64,000 nt of DNA from Demequina muriae (GTDB taxonomy: Bacteria > Actinomycetota > Actinomycetes > Actinomycetales > Demequinaceae): contig NZ_JAUHQA010000001.1 in the NCBI RefSeq assembly GCF_030418295.1, positions 682,001-746,000 of the forward strand, written 5' to 3'. A program made the position numbers and the translations under genes. Shown piece after piece: positions 17,163 to 27,363 of the stretch. The stretch's first letter is position 1; each line of letters starts with the position of its first letter. The notes under the pieces were generated by a model that worked only from the letters and a program-made list of their open reading frames with translations, had not been told where the DNA came from and did not search any database.

Positions 17163-17920
17163 GAGGTGACCACCTGGGGTCCGGCCGCGCGCATCTCGGC
17201 GGCGACGTCGTCGGGGAGATCCGTGTCCGTCACGATGACGTCGACGTCGCCGAGCTCAGCGAAGCAATGGAGGTGGTCGTCACCGACCTTGCTCGAGTCG
17301 GCAGCCAGCACCACGCGGCGGGCGGAGGCGATCATGGCGCTCTTGACCTGCGCCTCCGCCTGGTCGGGCGTGGTGAGACCGCGGTTGACGGACATTCCGT
17401 TGGTGCCGATGATGGCGACGTCGGCGACCACGCTCGTGAGCGCCTCGGCCGTCCACTCGCCCACGGACGCTCCCGTGAGTCCCCGCACGCGGCCGCCGAG
17501 CATGTAGAGGCTGACGCCCGGATAGGTCACGAGCACGTTCGCCGCGGCGATCGAGTTGGTGATGATCACGAGCTCCCTGTCGGGCGGGAGCAGCTCCACC
17601 ACCGCCAGGGCGGAGGAGCCGGAGTCGAGGACGACGGTGGCACCGACCGGAATCTGGTCGATGACGAGGGCCGCCATCCGGCGCTTGGTGCCCGTGAGGC
17701 GACCTGAGCGAGTGGCCAGGCTGGGCTCGACCTCGAGACGTTCGACCGGGATCGCGCCCCCGTGGACCCGCCGGACCGAGCCGCGGCGTTCGAGAGAGGT
17801 CAGGTCGCGGCGAACCGTCTCGGTCGCCACGCCCAGATCCTGGGCGAGCGACGCGACATCGACACGACCCTCGGCGCGCGCCTCCCGAAGGATTCGCTGC
17901 TGTCGCTCCGTCGCGTACAT
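17159..17920 (-). CDS. fruR: DeoR family regulator of the fructose operon
   Basis: 253 aa. N-terminal DeoR helix-turn-helix (ERQQRILREARAEGRVDVAS, TETVRRDLTSLERRGSVRRVHGG) and a sugar-phosphate sensor domain (DSGSSALAVVELL, IITNSIAAA, IGTNGMS). ATG at 17920 is preceded by AAGAGGAA. First gene of the operon, so it autoregulates together with fruK-fruA-ptsH-ptsI; fructose-1-phosphate is the usual inducer in this group (family knowledge). Confidence 0.93.
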   Translation of the reverse strand: MYATERQQRILREARAEGRVDVASLAQDLGVATETVRRDLTSLERRGSVRRVHGGAIPVERLEVEPSLATRSGRLTGTKRRMAALVIDQIPVGATVVLDSGSSALAVVELLPPDRELVIITNSIAAANVLVTYPGVSLYMLGGRVRGLTGASVGEWTAEALTSVVADVAIIGTNGMSVNRGLTTPDQAEAQVKSAMIASARRVVLAADSSKVGDDHLHCFAELGDVDVIVTDTDLPDDVAAEMRAAGPQVVTS

Positions 17921-17968
17921 CGGTTCCTCTTGTCGTGGCCGTCGGCACCGCACAGGGCCGTTTCCCAC

Positions 17969-18027
17969 ATAAAACCACCGACACGGGCATGTGTCAACCG
18001 GTACGGGCTTCCGTTTGTGTGGTTTTA
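17969..18027 (-). promoter_or_regulatory. fru-pts operon promoter with inverted operator half-sites
   Basis: On the minus strand TTGACA (17992-17997), 17 bp, then TTTTAT (17969-17974) form the promoter, with about a 40-nt leader to fruR. The 9-mer TAAAACCAC (17970-17978) overlaps the -10 box and is repeated inverted as GTGGTTTTA at 18019-18027, upstream of the -35 box. A looped or cooperative DeoR repressor could use both. The rest of the 17921-18166 gap shows nothing else. Confidence 0.75.
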
Positions 18028-18166
18028 GCGCAGAGGAAGCGGGGCGCGAACCACCGCTCCTGACTCCAACCTAGGACGGGGGATGCCTGCGCGCGCGGCG
18101 AGGCGGCAGCGACGATCGTGGCGATCCGGTCATGCTGCGGACGCGGGCGCATGGGGGCCGGACGCG

Positions 18167-19357
<1,191 letters not shown>

Positions 19358-19376
19358 TCAGGCACAGCGGCAGCGC

Positions 19377-20396
19377 TCAGTTCAGCTGGAGCGCCCAGGC
19401 GGCGCCGCGGTACACCGCCACGGAGGCCTTGCGGCCCGGGCGGCCCGGCAGATTCACGAGGTGACCGAGCGTGGTGCGACGCAGACGCCGGTACACGGCG
19501 GGGTCGTCGTACCGGATCGCTCGCCACAGCTCCACCTTACGGGCGAAGTCCTCGTCCCGGCCCGAGCGAAGGAGCATCGTGGACGAGATCACGCACACGA
19601 TCTGCAGGTGGTGGAGCATGTAGCGGTACAGCGACGGCGTGACCTCGTACGGGCTCACCTCGACGTCCATCATCATGCGATTGACCTTGAGCTGCTGGTC
19701 GATGCGCCGGATCATCACCTGCTCGTTCACCGACTGGTCGGGCCGTCCGATGAAGTATCGGTACAGATCCACATCCAGGTAGAACAGCGTCCGTACGTGC
19801 GGCAGGGGCTCGTAGACATAGAGGTTGTCGACGTAGAAGGTGTGCTCCGGCAGTCGCAGTCCGCACTCGCGCAGCACGGCGGTGCGGTACACGAGCGAGT
19901 GCATCATGAGGAACTGGCTGGTCCGGAACCGCCCCACCTGCTCCCACGAGAACACGCGCCCCTGCGGCAGCACGTTGCGGTAGCGCACCGCGCGCTTGCG
20001 CCGGCGGCCCACCTTCTCGTAGACGAAGTTGCTGACCACGAGGTCCACCGACTCGCCGCCGGCGAGGAAGCCGCGCAGCGTGTCGAGCAGCGCCGCGAAG
20101 GCGTCGACGTCCACCCAGTCGTCGCTGTCGACGACCTTCATGTACGCCCCGCGAGCCTGCTCCAGTCCCACGTTGATGGCCGAGCCATGGCCGCCGTTGG
20201 GCTTGTGGATCGCTCGCACCACCTCGGGGTGAGCCGCCTGGTAGAGATCCGCGATCGCGCCCGTCGCATCCGTGGAGCCGTCATCGACGATGAGCACCTC
20301 GAGGTCCTTCGCGCCGAGCACCAGCAGCGAATCGACGCAGCGCTCCATCCACTCGGCCGCGTTGTACGCAGGCACGACGACACTCAGGGTGGTCAT
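19377..20396 (-). CDS. Family 2 glycosyltransferase
   Basis: 339 aa GT-A enzyme: LSVVVPAYNAAEWMERCVDS, IVDDGSTDATGAIADLY, NGGHGSAINVGLEQARG and the metal-binding KVVDSDDWVD. The C-terminal third is helical without membrane segments. The start is the ATG at 20396 with GAAGGAG upstream; five codons of open frame precede it. It is 12 bp after the GtrA-like gene and upstream of glf, so it probably transfers a sugar (possibly galactofuranose) to a lipid-linked or surface glycan. Confidence 0.88.
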   Translation of the reverse strand: MTTLSVVVPAYNAAEWMERCVDSLLVLGAKDLEVLIVDDGSTDATGAIADLYQAAHPEVVRAIHKPNGGHGSAINVGLEQARGAYMKVVDSDDWVDVDAFAALLDTLRGFLAGGESVDLVVSNFVYEKVGRRRKRAVRYRNVLPQGRVFSWEQVGRFRTSQFLMMHSLVYRTAVLRECGLRLPEHTFYVDNLYVYEPLPHVRTLFYLDVDLYRYFIGRPDQSVNEQVMIRRIDQQLKVNRMMMDVEVSPYEVTPSLYRYMLHHLQIVCVISSTMLLRSGRDEDFARKVELWRAIRYDDPAVYRRLRRTTLGHLVNLPGRPGRKASVAVYRGAAWALQLN

Positions 20397-20407
20397 CCCC
20401 GGCTCCT

Positions 20408-21112
20408 TCACTGTCCTGGTGCGCCCTTGTCGGAGCCGATGCCATCAGCGTGCGCGCCGGTGGATACCGTACCGGCCGTCGCGGGGGCTGCATCACCAGC
20501 GGCGGCGGTGCCGTCGCCCTCGTCCTCGGGCGTGCGCTTGAAGATGATCTTGAAGATCGGGAAGAACACCCAGAACGAGATCATCGCGTAGATGATCATG
20601 GTCAGGACGTCCGCGACCGTCTCACCCGTCGAGCCCCACTCGAGAGTGTCGATGAAGAAGTCGTACACAGGCGCCTTGTAGAAGCCCTGGGCGGCTGCGG
20701 CGATGAACGTGATCGCGACGTACGCGATGAAGTACCACATGGCCGCGATCCACGGCGAGCTGTTGGACTTGAAGGTGATGTTGCGCTGCAGGAAGAAGTT
20801 GATGATCTGCGCGATCGCGAGCGTGATCTGGACTGCCAGGAAGTACGCGAGCCCGCCGCCGCCCTCGGGCAGCGCGCCGGCCGGGTAGTCGAACATGAAG
20901 TACTGCGAGCCGTCCACATCGGACCCGATGGGGAAGACCTGGAACGACGTCTCCAGCAGGGAGGTGGTGTTGAACCATGCGCGGAACAGCGGCATGAGCG
21001 CGAGCTGCAGCACCGTCACCGCCTGGGAGAACACCGTGAAGAGCAGGAACTGCGCGAAGCCGGGGCGTCGCTCGACGAACCGAGCCCAAACGTTCTTCAT
21101 TCGTGTCAGCAT
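20408..21112 (-). CDS. GtrA-like polytopic membrane protein
   Basis: 234 aa with four membrane segments (FAQFLLFTVFSQAVTVLQLAL, YFLAVQITLAIAQIINFFLQR, AAMWYFIAYVAITFIAAAA, VLTMIIYAMISFWVFFPIFK). FFLQRNITFK resembles the conserved turn of GtrA proteins, which help move polyprenyl-linked sugars. A 30-residue Ala/Gly-rich cytoplasmic tail follows. ATG at 21112 follows AGGAG. Family assignment is moderate. Confidence 0.7.
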   Translation of the reverse strand: MLTRMKNVWARFVERRPGFAQFLLFTVFSQAVTVLQLALMPLFRAWFNTTSLLETSFQVFPIGSDVDGSQYFMFDYPAGALPEGGGGLAYFLAVQITLAIAQIINFFLQRNITFKSNSSPWIAAMWYFIAYVAITFIAAAAQGFYKAPVYDFFIDTLEWGSTGETVADVLTMIIYAMISFWVFFPIFKIIFKRTPEDEGDGTAAAGDAAPATAGTVSTGAHADGIGSDKGAPGQ

Positions 21113-21121
21113 CGGATTCTC

Positions 21122-23539
21122 CTAGTGGTTCAGTGCGCGTTCGGCGTCGGCCGCGAGGGCGGACCGCAAGCGCTTGGCGTCGGACAGGTTGCGGAAGAAC
21201 GTGCGCACCAGGCGCCCGAGGCCGCGGAACAGGTGGCCGTTGACGATCACCGTGATCGCCTCGGCCATGGGCGCGCTCACGGCGCCGCCGGTCATCTTGG
21301 CGGTGGCGCGGAACGGCATGTTGTACAGGAAGTACAGGTTCAGGTCAGGGGCGCCCTTGCGCTCCGAGCGGTCGATCAGCGAGCGGAGCACACGGGCCGC
21401 CAACCGCGCCAGCGGGCTTCGCGCGCCGTGCATGGCGCGCAGCGGATCGTTCATGCCCAGATCGCTGCGCTCGGGGCGCGGCTCGGGGAGCGCGCGTCCG
21501 AGCAGGCGAGCGAACTCCTCGTCGGGCACGGACGCGATGTCGCCGGTGGCGTAGTGAGGCAGCCCGGCGGGAACCTGCTGCGGCGCGTCGCCGGTGAGCG
21601 AGTGCGCGGCGGTGAGCCGCGCATCGTCCGCGTGCGAGCCCACCACGATCTCGTACTCGCCCGTCTCGTTGACCCACCGGTCGCCGGCCACATCGAAGGT
21701 GCGGAACGTGTGGCGGTCGAACGGGATCGTGACGCGTGCACGCTCGCCGGGCTCGAGGTAGACCTTGCAGAAGCCCTTGAGTTCGATGACGGGGCGGATG
21801 GCGCCGTCGGAGAGGCGCCGCACGTACATCTGCGCGACTTCGGCGCCCGCGCCGGTGCCAGTGTTCTCGAGGGAGAAGGTGGCCCCCGCATCGGACACCG
21901 TGAGATCGCTGTAGTCGAACCGGGTGTAGCTCAGGCCGAACCCGAACGGGAAGCGCACGGGCACGTCGGCCGTCGAGTAGTAGCGGTAGCCGACGAACAG
22001 CCCCTCGCGGTACTGCGCCGCGTCGCCGGTGGCGGGGTACGTGCCGTGGGTCGGGGTGTCCTCGAGCCGCAGCGGGTACGTCTCGGCGAGGCGACCGGAC
22101 GGGTTCACCGTGCCCGTGAGCACGTCGACCATCGCGGCGGCGCCCGCCTGGCCACCGAGGTAGCCGTGGACCAGCGCCGCACACTCGTCGATCCACGGCA
22201 TCTCCACGACGGCGCCGGCGGACAGCACCACCACGATGCGCTCGTTCACCTCGTGCAGTCGCGCCAGCAGAGCGACCTGGTTGTCGTTGAGCGACAAGTG
22301 ATCGCGATCCTTGCCCTCGGACTCGCTGACCTCGTCGAGGCCCAGGTACAGCAGCACTGTGTCGGCGGCGCTGGCGGCCGCGACGGCCTCCTCCGCGAGG
22401 GCCTCGTCCTCACCCCCGGTGCGGACGAACCCCGGGGCGTAGGCCACGACGTCGAGCTCCGATGCGCCGATGGCCTCGAGGGCTGTCGTGCGGCGCGTCG
22501 CGTTGACCAGCGACGAGCCGGCTCCCTGGTAGCGGGGCTTCGCGGCGAAGTCGCCCACGACGGCGATGCGTTCGCCCGCGCGCAGCGGCAGGACTGCGCC
22601 ATCGTTCTTGAGCAGCACGATCGACTGCTGCGCCGCCCGGCGCGCGAGCTCGTGGTGGTCGCTGGCCTCCGCGCCGCCGGATTCGCCGCCCTCGACCCAG
22701 TGGGCGAGCGCCTGCAGCTCGTCGGCACGAGCGTCGAGGCTGGCCATGTCGAGCTCACCGGACTCGATCGCGGCCACGATGCGTCGTGCAGAGTCGAGGC
22801 CGGGGGACGGCATCTCGAGTCCGCCACCTGCGCGCACCGCGGCGACGGGGTCGTTGCCGCCGCCCCAGTCGGTGATGATCGCTCCGTCGAAGCCCCACTC
22901 GTCGCGCAGGATGCCGGTGAGCAGGTGCGCGTTCTCATGGGCGTACTCGCCGTTGATGCGGTTGTAGCTCGACATGATCACGCGCGGGCTCGACTCGCGC
23001 ACCACGATCTCGAAGGCGGTGAGGTAGATCTCGCGCAGCGTGCGCTCGTCGACCACGGAGTCGCTCGCCATGCGGCGCAGCTCCTGGCTGTTGGCGGCGA
23101 AGTGCTTGGGGCTCGCGGCGACGCCCTGGGACTGGATGCCGCGCACGTAGCCGGCCGCCAGGGTCCCCGCCAGGTAGGGGTCCTCGGAGAAGTACTCGAA
23201 GTTGCGTCCGCACAGCGGGCTGCGCTTGATGTTGAGTCCCGGGCCGAGCAGCACGTCGACCCCCTGCTCGGCGGCCTCGGCGCCGAGAGCGCGGCCCACC
23301 TCTTCCGCCAGAGCGGGGTCCCAGCTGTTCGCCACCGTCGCGGCCGTGGGGAAGCACGTCGCCGGCTGTGACGCCGCGATCCCCAGGTGGTCGCCCGAGC
23401 CGGTCTGCTTGCGCACGCCGTGCGGGCCGTCGGCGAAGAACAACGAGCGGATGTCAGCGTGCGGGAACGCGCGGGACTGCCAGATGTTCTCGCCGCTCAG
23501 CAGCGCGGCCTTCTCGAGGACGGTGAGCGGGTGGGCCAT
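21122..23539 (-). CDS. Glycoside hydrolase family 3, cytoplasmic
   Basis: 805 aa in the usual GH3 order. The N-terminal barrel has ADGPHGVRKQ, KHFAANSQE and the nucleophile Asp224 in GAIITDWGGGNDP. The C-terminal alpha/beta domain (QQSIVLLKNDGAVLPL) is followed by a fibronectin III-like domain (FPFGFGLSYTRF to about residue 680) and an extra basic helical tail. There is no signal peptide, so it probably cleaves imported oligosaccharides (beta-glucosidase or beta-xylosidase type). ATG at 23539 follows GGAG; the longer open frame lacks homology. It sits 9 bp before the GtrA-like gene. Confidence 0.9.
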   Translation of the reverse strand: MAHPLTVLEKAALLSGENIWQSRAFPHADIRSLFFADGPHGVRKQTGSGDHLGIAASQPATCFPTAATVANSWDPALAEEVGRALGAEAAEQGVDVLLGPGLNIKRSPLCGRNFEYFSEDPYLAGTLAAGYVRGIQSQGVAASPKHFAANSQELRRMASDSVVDERTLREIYLTAFEIVVRESSPRVIMSSYNRINGEYAHENAHLLTGILRDEWGFDGAIITDWGGGNDPVAAVRAGGGLEMPSPGLDSARRIVAAIESGELDMASLDARADELQALAHWVEGGESGGAEASDHHELARRAAQQSIVLLKNDGAVLPLRAGERIAVVGDFAAKPRYQGAGSSLVNATRRTTALEAIGASELDVVAYAPGFVRTGGEDEALAEEAVAAASAADTVLLYLGLDEVSESEGKDRDHLSLNDNQVALLARLHEVNERIVVVLSAGAVVEMPWIDECAALVHGYLGGQAGAAAMVDVLTGTVNPSGRLAETYPLRLEDTPTHGTYPATGDAAQYREGLFVGYRYYSTADVPVRFPFGFGLSYTRFDYSDLTVSDAGATFSLENTGTGAGAEVAQMYVRRLSDGAIRPVIELKGFCKVYLEPGERARVTIPFDRHTFRTFDVAGDRWVNETGEYEIVVGSHADDARLTAAHSLTGDAPQQVPAGLPHYATGDIASVPDEEFARLLGRALPEPRPERSDLGMNDPLRAMHGARSPLARLAARVLRSLIDRSERKGAPDLNLYFLYNMPFRATAKMTGGAVSAPMAEAITVIVNGHLFRGLGRLVRTFFRNLSDAKRLRSALAADAERALNH

Positions 23540-23602
23540 GGTGAGTGCTCCGGACTGGTCGAACAGGTGCGGGGGGTCGGGTGCCGCGACGATGCGCGGG
23601 GT

Positions 23603-23641
23603 GCGGTGCCGGACGAGGCGGGGGGTCCCGTCCGGCACCGC
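23603..23641. terminator. Strong hairpin between two GH3 genes
   Basis: GCGGTGCCGGACG (23603-23615) and CGTCCGGCACCGC (23629-23641) make a perfect 13-bp stem with a 13-nt loop, 19 nt after the stop of the membrane GH3 gene. There is no T-run. It may end that transcript or limit read-through into the cytoplasmic GH3 gene. Confidence 0.6.
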
Positions 23642-23659
23642 GAAGGCGTGCGGGGCCGC

Positions 23660-26650
23660 TTACACAGCGGAGTCCGCGGCCTTCTTCCGCCCGGACGTCG
23701 CGGGCCCGCCGGAACGGTGGCGGCGCACGCGACGAATCACCATGACGATGACTCCGAGGAGGGCAAGGCTCACCACGACCGTGGCGATGATCTGGACGTA
23801 CACCCAGGTGGGCGGCGTGTAGTCGACGGTGGCGCCAGGGGCCAGCCCGTTCATGGCGTTCGAGTTCGCGACGGTGTACAGGATGTCGTGCGTCGAGTCC
23901 CTGATGTCGGTGACCGCCTTGGCCGAGCTGGTGTCGTCGAACGACTTGGACGGCTGGAACGTCAGCGTGAGGTCGGTTCCCGCGTGGATGCCCTCATTCG
24001 GGTTCATGTACGGGTACAGGTTGAAGTCCGAGATGGCGAAGCCCTCGAATCCCCACTCCTCGCGCAGCACGGTGTCCATGAGCGCCACCGAACCGCCGGC
24101 CCAGGTCGACCCGATCCGGTTGAACGAGCTCATCATTCCGCCCGCACCGATGGTCGTCTCCTCGACCGTGCCCTGGTCGTCAGCGAGATAGGTGACGTCC
24201 ATCGTGATGCCCTTGACGCCCATCTCGAACGGCTTGAGGTACAGCTCGCGGATGGTCTGCTCGTTCGCCCAGGTCGCGATGCCGTTGTTGACGCGGTTCG
24301 TCTCCTGCTCGTTGAGCGCGTAGTGCTTGACCATCGTGTAGACGCCCTTGGTCGCGACGCCATTGGCCACCGCGGTGAGCATCTGGCCCGACAGCACCGG
24401 GTCCTCCGAGTAGTACTCGAAGTTGCGGCCGCCGAACGGCGAGCGGTGCAGGTTGACGGCGGGGGCGTACCAGCCGTTGATCCCCTTCTGAAGCGCCTCG
24501 TTGCCGAGCATCACGCCCATCTCGCTGCCGAGGTCGACGTCCCACGTCTGGGCGATCAGCACCTCTGACGGGTATGCCACGCCGTTGATCGAGGCGTTGA
24601 TGAAGGACGAGAAGCCCGCGGGGCCGTCCGGCTCCAGGGTCTGCGGCTTGGCGATCGAGCCGATGGCCGCGGTCTGGTAGGCGCCGTTGAGCAGCATGTC
24701 CGTCATCTCGCCGACCGTCAGGGAGTCGAGCAGCTCCTGCCACTGCGGGTCGTCCTTGGCCAGCCCGCGCATGTCGATCAGCGCCAAGTCGGAGTCGGCA
24801 CCGGTGGTGGGCATGTCGCCCTCGAACGCCTCTGCCGCGGCCTCGGCGTCCCAGGCCTGGAAGCCCTCGATGATGGCCTCGTCCGCCACGAACAGATCGG
24901 CGGTGGGAGCGGTCGGGAAGGTGCCGGCGAAGTCCGCGCGGGACATCACGGGGATCTTGCCCTCGTCGCCCTCGGTGGAGAACTCCGCCGAGACGTCGTC
25001 GAACTGGTTGGTCGCCGCGACCTCGTCGCTCTGGCGCGGGTTCAACTCGTCGTAGACCACGGTCTCGTCGACCGTGTAGGCGAGGGGCTCGGTGCCGTCG
25101 GCGATGGTGTGCGAGTCGGTCTGAACGCGGATCTCGTAGTCGCCCTGCTCGAGCACGTAGGCCTGGGCGTCCAGGTAGTCGTAGGACGCCATGTCCTCGA
25201 CTGCGAAGGACACGGTGACCGTCTCCGAGGCGCCGGGCTCGATGGTGGAGGTCTTCACGAAGTCGGTCAGCACCACCTCGGCCTTCTCGATGCCGCCCGC
25301 GGTGTACGGCGCGTTCACATAGACCTGGACCACGTCCTTGCCCGCGACGTCCCCGGTGTTGGTGACCGTGACGTCCACCGAGATCTCGCCGTCCGTCTCA
25401 CCGATCTGCGAACCCGCGATCTCCCACGAGAAGTCGGTGTAGCTGAGGCCGTAGCCGAACGGATAGACGACCGCCTCGTCGTAGTCGATGAAGCCTTCGA
25501 CCGCCGCGGTCTCGTAGTAGCGGTAGCCGATGTAGATGCCCTCGGCGTAGTTCACGAAGGGCGCGTCGGGAGTGACCGTCGCGTTGGAGGTGGCGCTCTC
25601 CGTCGCGGAGACGGGGAACGACGCCTCGACGTTGTCGTAGACGAACTCGCCGAAGTTGGCGAAGGTCGGGTCGGCCGTGAAGTCGGAGGCCCACAGGTCG
25701 ACGGTGTGGCCCGACGGGTTGACGTCGCCGGAGAGGATGCGGCCCAGCCCGTTGAACGCGGAGGCGCCCGGGGATCCTGCCAGCAGGATCGCGTCGATGC
25801 CGGCGTCGTCCTGGATCTCGCCCAGCTCGAGGGTCGTCGAGGCGTTGATGACCACGACCACCGTCTCGAAGCTGTCCTTCGCGAGCGCGATGAGGTCCTT
25901 CTCGTCCTGGTTCAGCTCCAGCTGGTGCTGCCCGGGCTCGGCGCCCTCCTCGGCGTCGGAGATGTCGCGCGACAGGTCGCCGCCCTCGCCGCCCGGGCGG
26001 CCGATGTAGATGACCGCGGCGTCGGAGTACTGCTCGAAGGAGTCGGCCTGGGCCTCGTAGTCGCCCACCGGCAGCTCACCGATGTTGTAGGTCGAGATGT
26101 CGGGCCTGTCCATCTCGATGTATCCGCGCGGGTTGTCGACCGTGAAGGCCTCGATGACCGAGTACACCTGCTCGTTGATGGTGAAGCCGGCGTTCTCGAG
26201 GCCGCCGCGTGCGGTGACCGCAGAGTTCGTGTCGACCGATCCGGAGCCGGAGCCGCCGTAGACCGGGTCGGCAGCCGCGCGTCCCAGCATGGTGACCTGC
26301 GACGACGCGTCCAGCGGGAGGGCCTGGCCCTCGTTCTTGGCCAGGACCACTCCCCCGGCGCCGATCTCCTCGACCAGCTCGCGGGCGGCCGCGTCGACCG
26401 CGTCGATGTCCTCATAGTCGGATTCGTAGTACTCCGTGTCCCAGTCGGCGGACTCCTCGGAGTTGGTGAAGGTGTACGTGCCGGAGCCGAGCTGAGAGGA
26501 GACCCAGCCGCCCGCGACGACGAGCGCCGCGTTCGCCACGATGACGAGGAGGGTCACCAGCGCCACGAGGGGGATCCAGATCGACAGGTACTTCTTGTTG
26601 GACATCGGCGCCTTCGCGGCGGCCTTGTCCTGACGCGCTCGTGCGTTCAC
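23660..26650 (-). CDS. Membrane-anchored GH3 glycosidase with swapped domain order
   Basis: 996 aa. The C-terminal-type GH3 domain comes first (GAGGVVLAKNEGQALPLDAS near residue 98, LAGSPGASAFNGLGRILSGD), then a fibronectin III-like domain (YPFGYGLSYTDFSWE to about residue 540). The catalytic barrel comes last (NEQETNRVNNG, SSFNRIG, nucleophile Asp875 in GFAISDFNLYP). Membrane segments lie at about residues 22-48 and 945-970, each with basic residues on the cytosolic side, so the body is extracellular and held at both ends. GTG at 26650 follows GAAGGAG. Inverted GH3 order is known in some Ruminococcus and Butyrivibrio beta-glucosidases. Substrate unknown. Confidence 0.9.
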   Translation of the reverse strand: MNARARQDKAAAKAPMSNKKYLSIWIPLVALVTLLVIVANAALVVAGGWVSSQLGSGTYTFTNSEESADWDTEYYESDYEDIDAVDAAARELVEEIGAGGVVLAKNEGQALPLDASSQVTMLGRAAADPVYGGSGSGSVDTNSAVTARGGLENAGFTINEQVYSVIEAFTVDNPRGYIEMDRPDISTYNIGELPVGDYEAQADSFEQYSDAAVIYIGRPGGEGGDLSRDISDAEEGAEPGQHQLELNQDEKDLIALAKDSFETVVVVINASTTLELGEIQDDAGIDAILLAGSPGASAFNGLGRILSGDVNPSGHTVDLWASDFTADPTFANFGEFVYDNVEASFPVSATESATSNATVTPDAPFVNYAEGIYIGYRYYETAAVEGFIDYDEAVVYPFGYGLSYTDFSWEIAGSQIGETDGEISVDVTVTNTGDVAGKDVVQVYVNAPYTAGGIEKAEVVLTDFVKTSTIEPGASETVTVSFAVEDMASYDYLDAQAYVLEQGDYEIRVQTDSHTIADGTEPLAYTVDETVVYDELNPRQSDEVAATNQFDDVSAEFSTEGDEGKIPVMSRADFAGTFPTAPTADLFVADEAIIEGFQAWDAEAAAEAFEGDMPTTGADSDLALIDMRGLAKDDPQWQELLDSLTVGEMTDMLLNGAYQTAAIGSIAKPQTLEPDGPAGFSSFINASINGVAYPSEVLIAQTWDVDLGSEMGVMLGNEALQKGINGWYAPAVNLHRSPFGGRNFEYYSEDPVLSGQMLTAVANGVATKGVYTMVKHYALNEQETNRVNNGIATWANEQTIRELYLKPFEMGVKGITMDVTYLADDQGTVEETTIGAGGMMSSFNRIGSTWAGGSVALMDTVLREEWGFEGFAISDFNLYPYMNPNEGIHAGTDLTLTFQPSKSFDDTSSAKAVTDIRDSTHDILYTVANSNAMNGLAPGATVDYTPPTWVYVQIIATVVVSLALLGVIVMVIRRVRRHRSGGPATSGRKKAADSAV

Positions 26651-26725
26651 GGCTTGTCTCCTTCAGTGAGGTGAAGCGGGTGGGGCTGGGGGAAAAGTCT
26701 GCGGGGTGGAGGGCTGATGCGCCTG

Positions 26726-26751
26726 CTCCTGGGTCGTGCTCCTGGGTCGTG
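26726..26751. repeat. 13-bp tandem duplication
   Basis: CTCCTGGGTCGTG occurs twice in tandem in the 181-bp spacer between the small lipoprotein and the membrane GH3 gene. It may be a recent slippage product or part of a promoter for the GH3 gene. Confidence 0.6.
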
Positions 26752-26779
26752 CTCTCGGTGAGGCCCTCGCGGCCAGGGG

Positions 26780-26811
26780 GCCCGCCCAGCCAGAACATCG
26801 GCCGGGCGGGC
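26780..26811. terminator. Hairpin 3' of the small lipoprotein gene
   Basis: GCCCGCCC (26780-26787) pairs with GGGCGGGC (26804-26811). GCC/GGC continue inside after an A-C mismatch. It starts about 20 nt after the lipoprotein stop codon on the minus strand. Confidence 0.6.
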
Positions 26812-26831
26812 TCGCCGCGTGCGGGCCAGCG

Positions 26832-27248
26832 CTACTCGGTGACCGGCGTGATCTCGCCGTCCTGGTCGATCTGCCAGGTGTCGCCGGAGGCGGCGGACTC
26901 GGCCTCGATCGTGTAGTTGCCACCATCGATGTTGACCGTGCCGGTGACGCTCTCGGCCGCGTCGGACGCGACGAAGGGCATGACCAGCAGGCCGTACTTC
27001 TGCGTCGGGGCTTCGACGTCGCCCGCGAGCATGACCTGAGTCCAGCTGTCGTCCTCGGCGAGCGCCTCCTCGACGGCGGCGCGCGCGTTCTCGAGGTCGG
27101 TCGCGACGTCGACGGTGGTCTGCTCGGTGGCTTCCGTCTCGGTTCCTGCGTCGCCTTCGGCGTCGCTGGAGCATGCGGTCAGACCGAATGCACCGGTGGC
27201 GGCGATCAGCACGGCGAGGCCGCCGGCTCGCATCGTGTTCTTGTTCAT
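26832..27248 (-). CDS. Small secreted lipoprotein, function unknown
   Basis: 138 aa. Type II signal peptide with lipobox GLTAC (Cys26), then a Thr/Glu-rich spacer and a short domain (TVDVATDLENARAAVEEALA, QKYGLLVMPFVA, GNYTIEAESAASGDTWQID). No family recognised. ATG at 27248 follows GAAGGAGC; the open frame upstream lies across a hairpin and is not coding. It sits between two GH3 genes and is bracketed by hairpins, so it may be expressed at a different level from them, perhaps as a surface binding or accessory protein (inference). Confidence 0.7.
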   Translation of the reverse strand: MNKNTMRAGGLAVLIAATGAFGLTACSSDAEGDAGTETEATEQTTVDVATDLENARAAVEEALAEDDSWTQVMLAGDVEAPTQKYGLLVMPFVASDAAESVTGTVNIDGGNYTIEAESAASGDTWQIDQDGEITPVTE

Positions 27249-27309
27249 GACTGCTCCTTCGTGGGTTGTCGAGCCGGGGTCGGCCCCCAACTCTGGTCGT
27301 GCTCCGAGA

Positions 27310-27350
27310 CCCTGGCCGTGGCCGGCAGCTGCTGCCGGCCACGGCCAGGG
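27310..27350. terminator. Perfect 20-bp-arm hairpin after the GH3 lipoprotein gene
   Basis: Arms 27310-27329 (starting CCCTGGCCGTGG) and 27331-27350 are exact reverse complements around a single base. The hairpin begins 13 nt after the stop at 27364. Arms this perfect without a T-run fit an I-shaped actinobacterial terminator or an mRNA 3'-end stabiliser. Confidence 0.7.
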
Positions 27351-27363
27351 TGACACGGGGTGA

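Noticed and set aside
20450-23371. A 973-codon open frame on the plus strand
   Set aside because: It lies opposite the GH3 and GtrA-like genes and its composition (Arg/Gly/Val/His-rich) is that of a high-GC shadow frame with no domain signatures.
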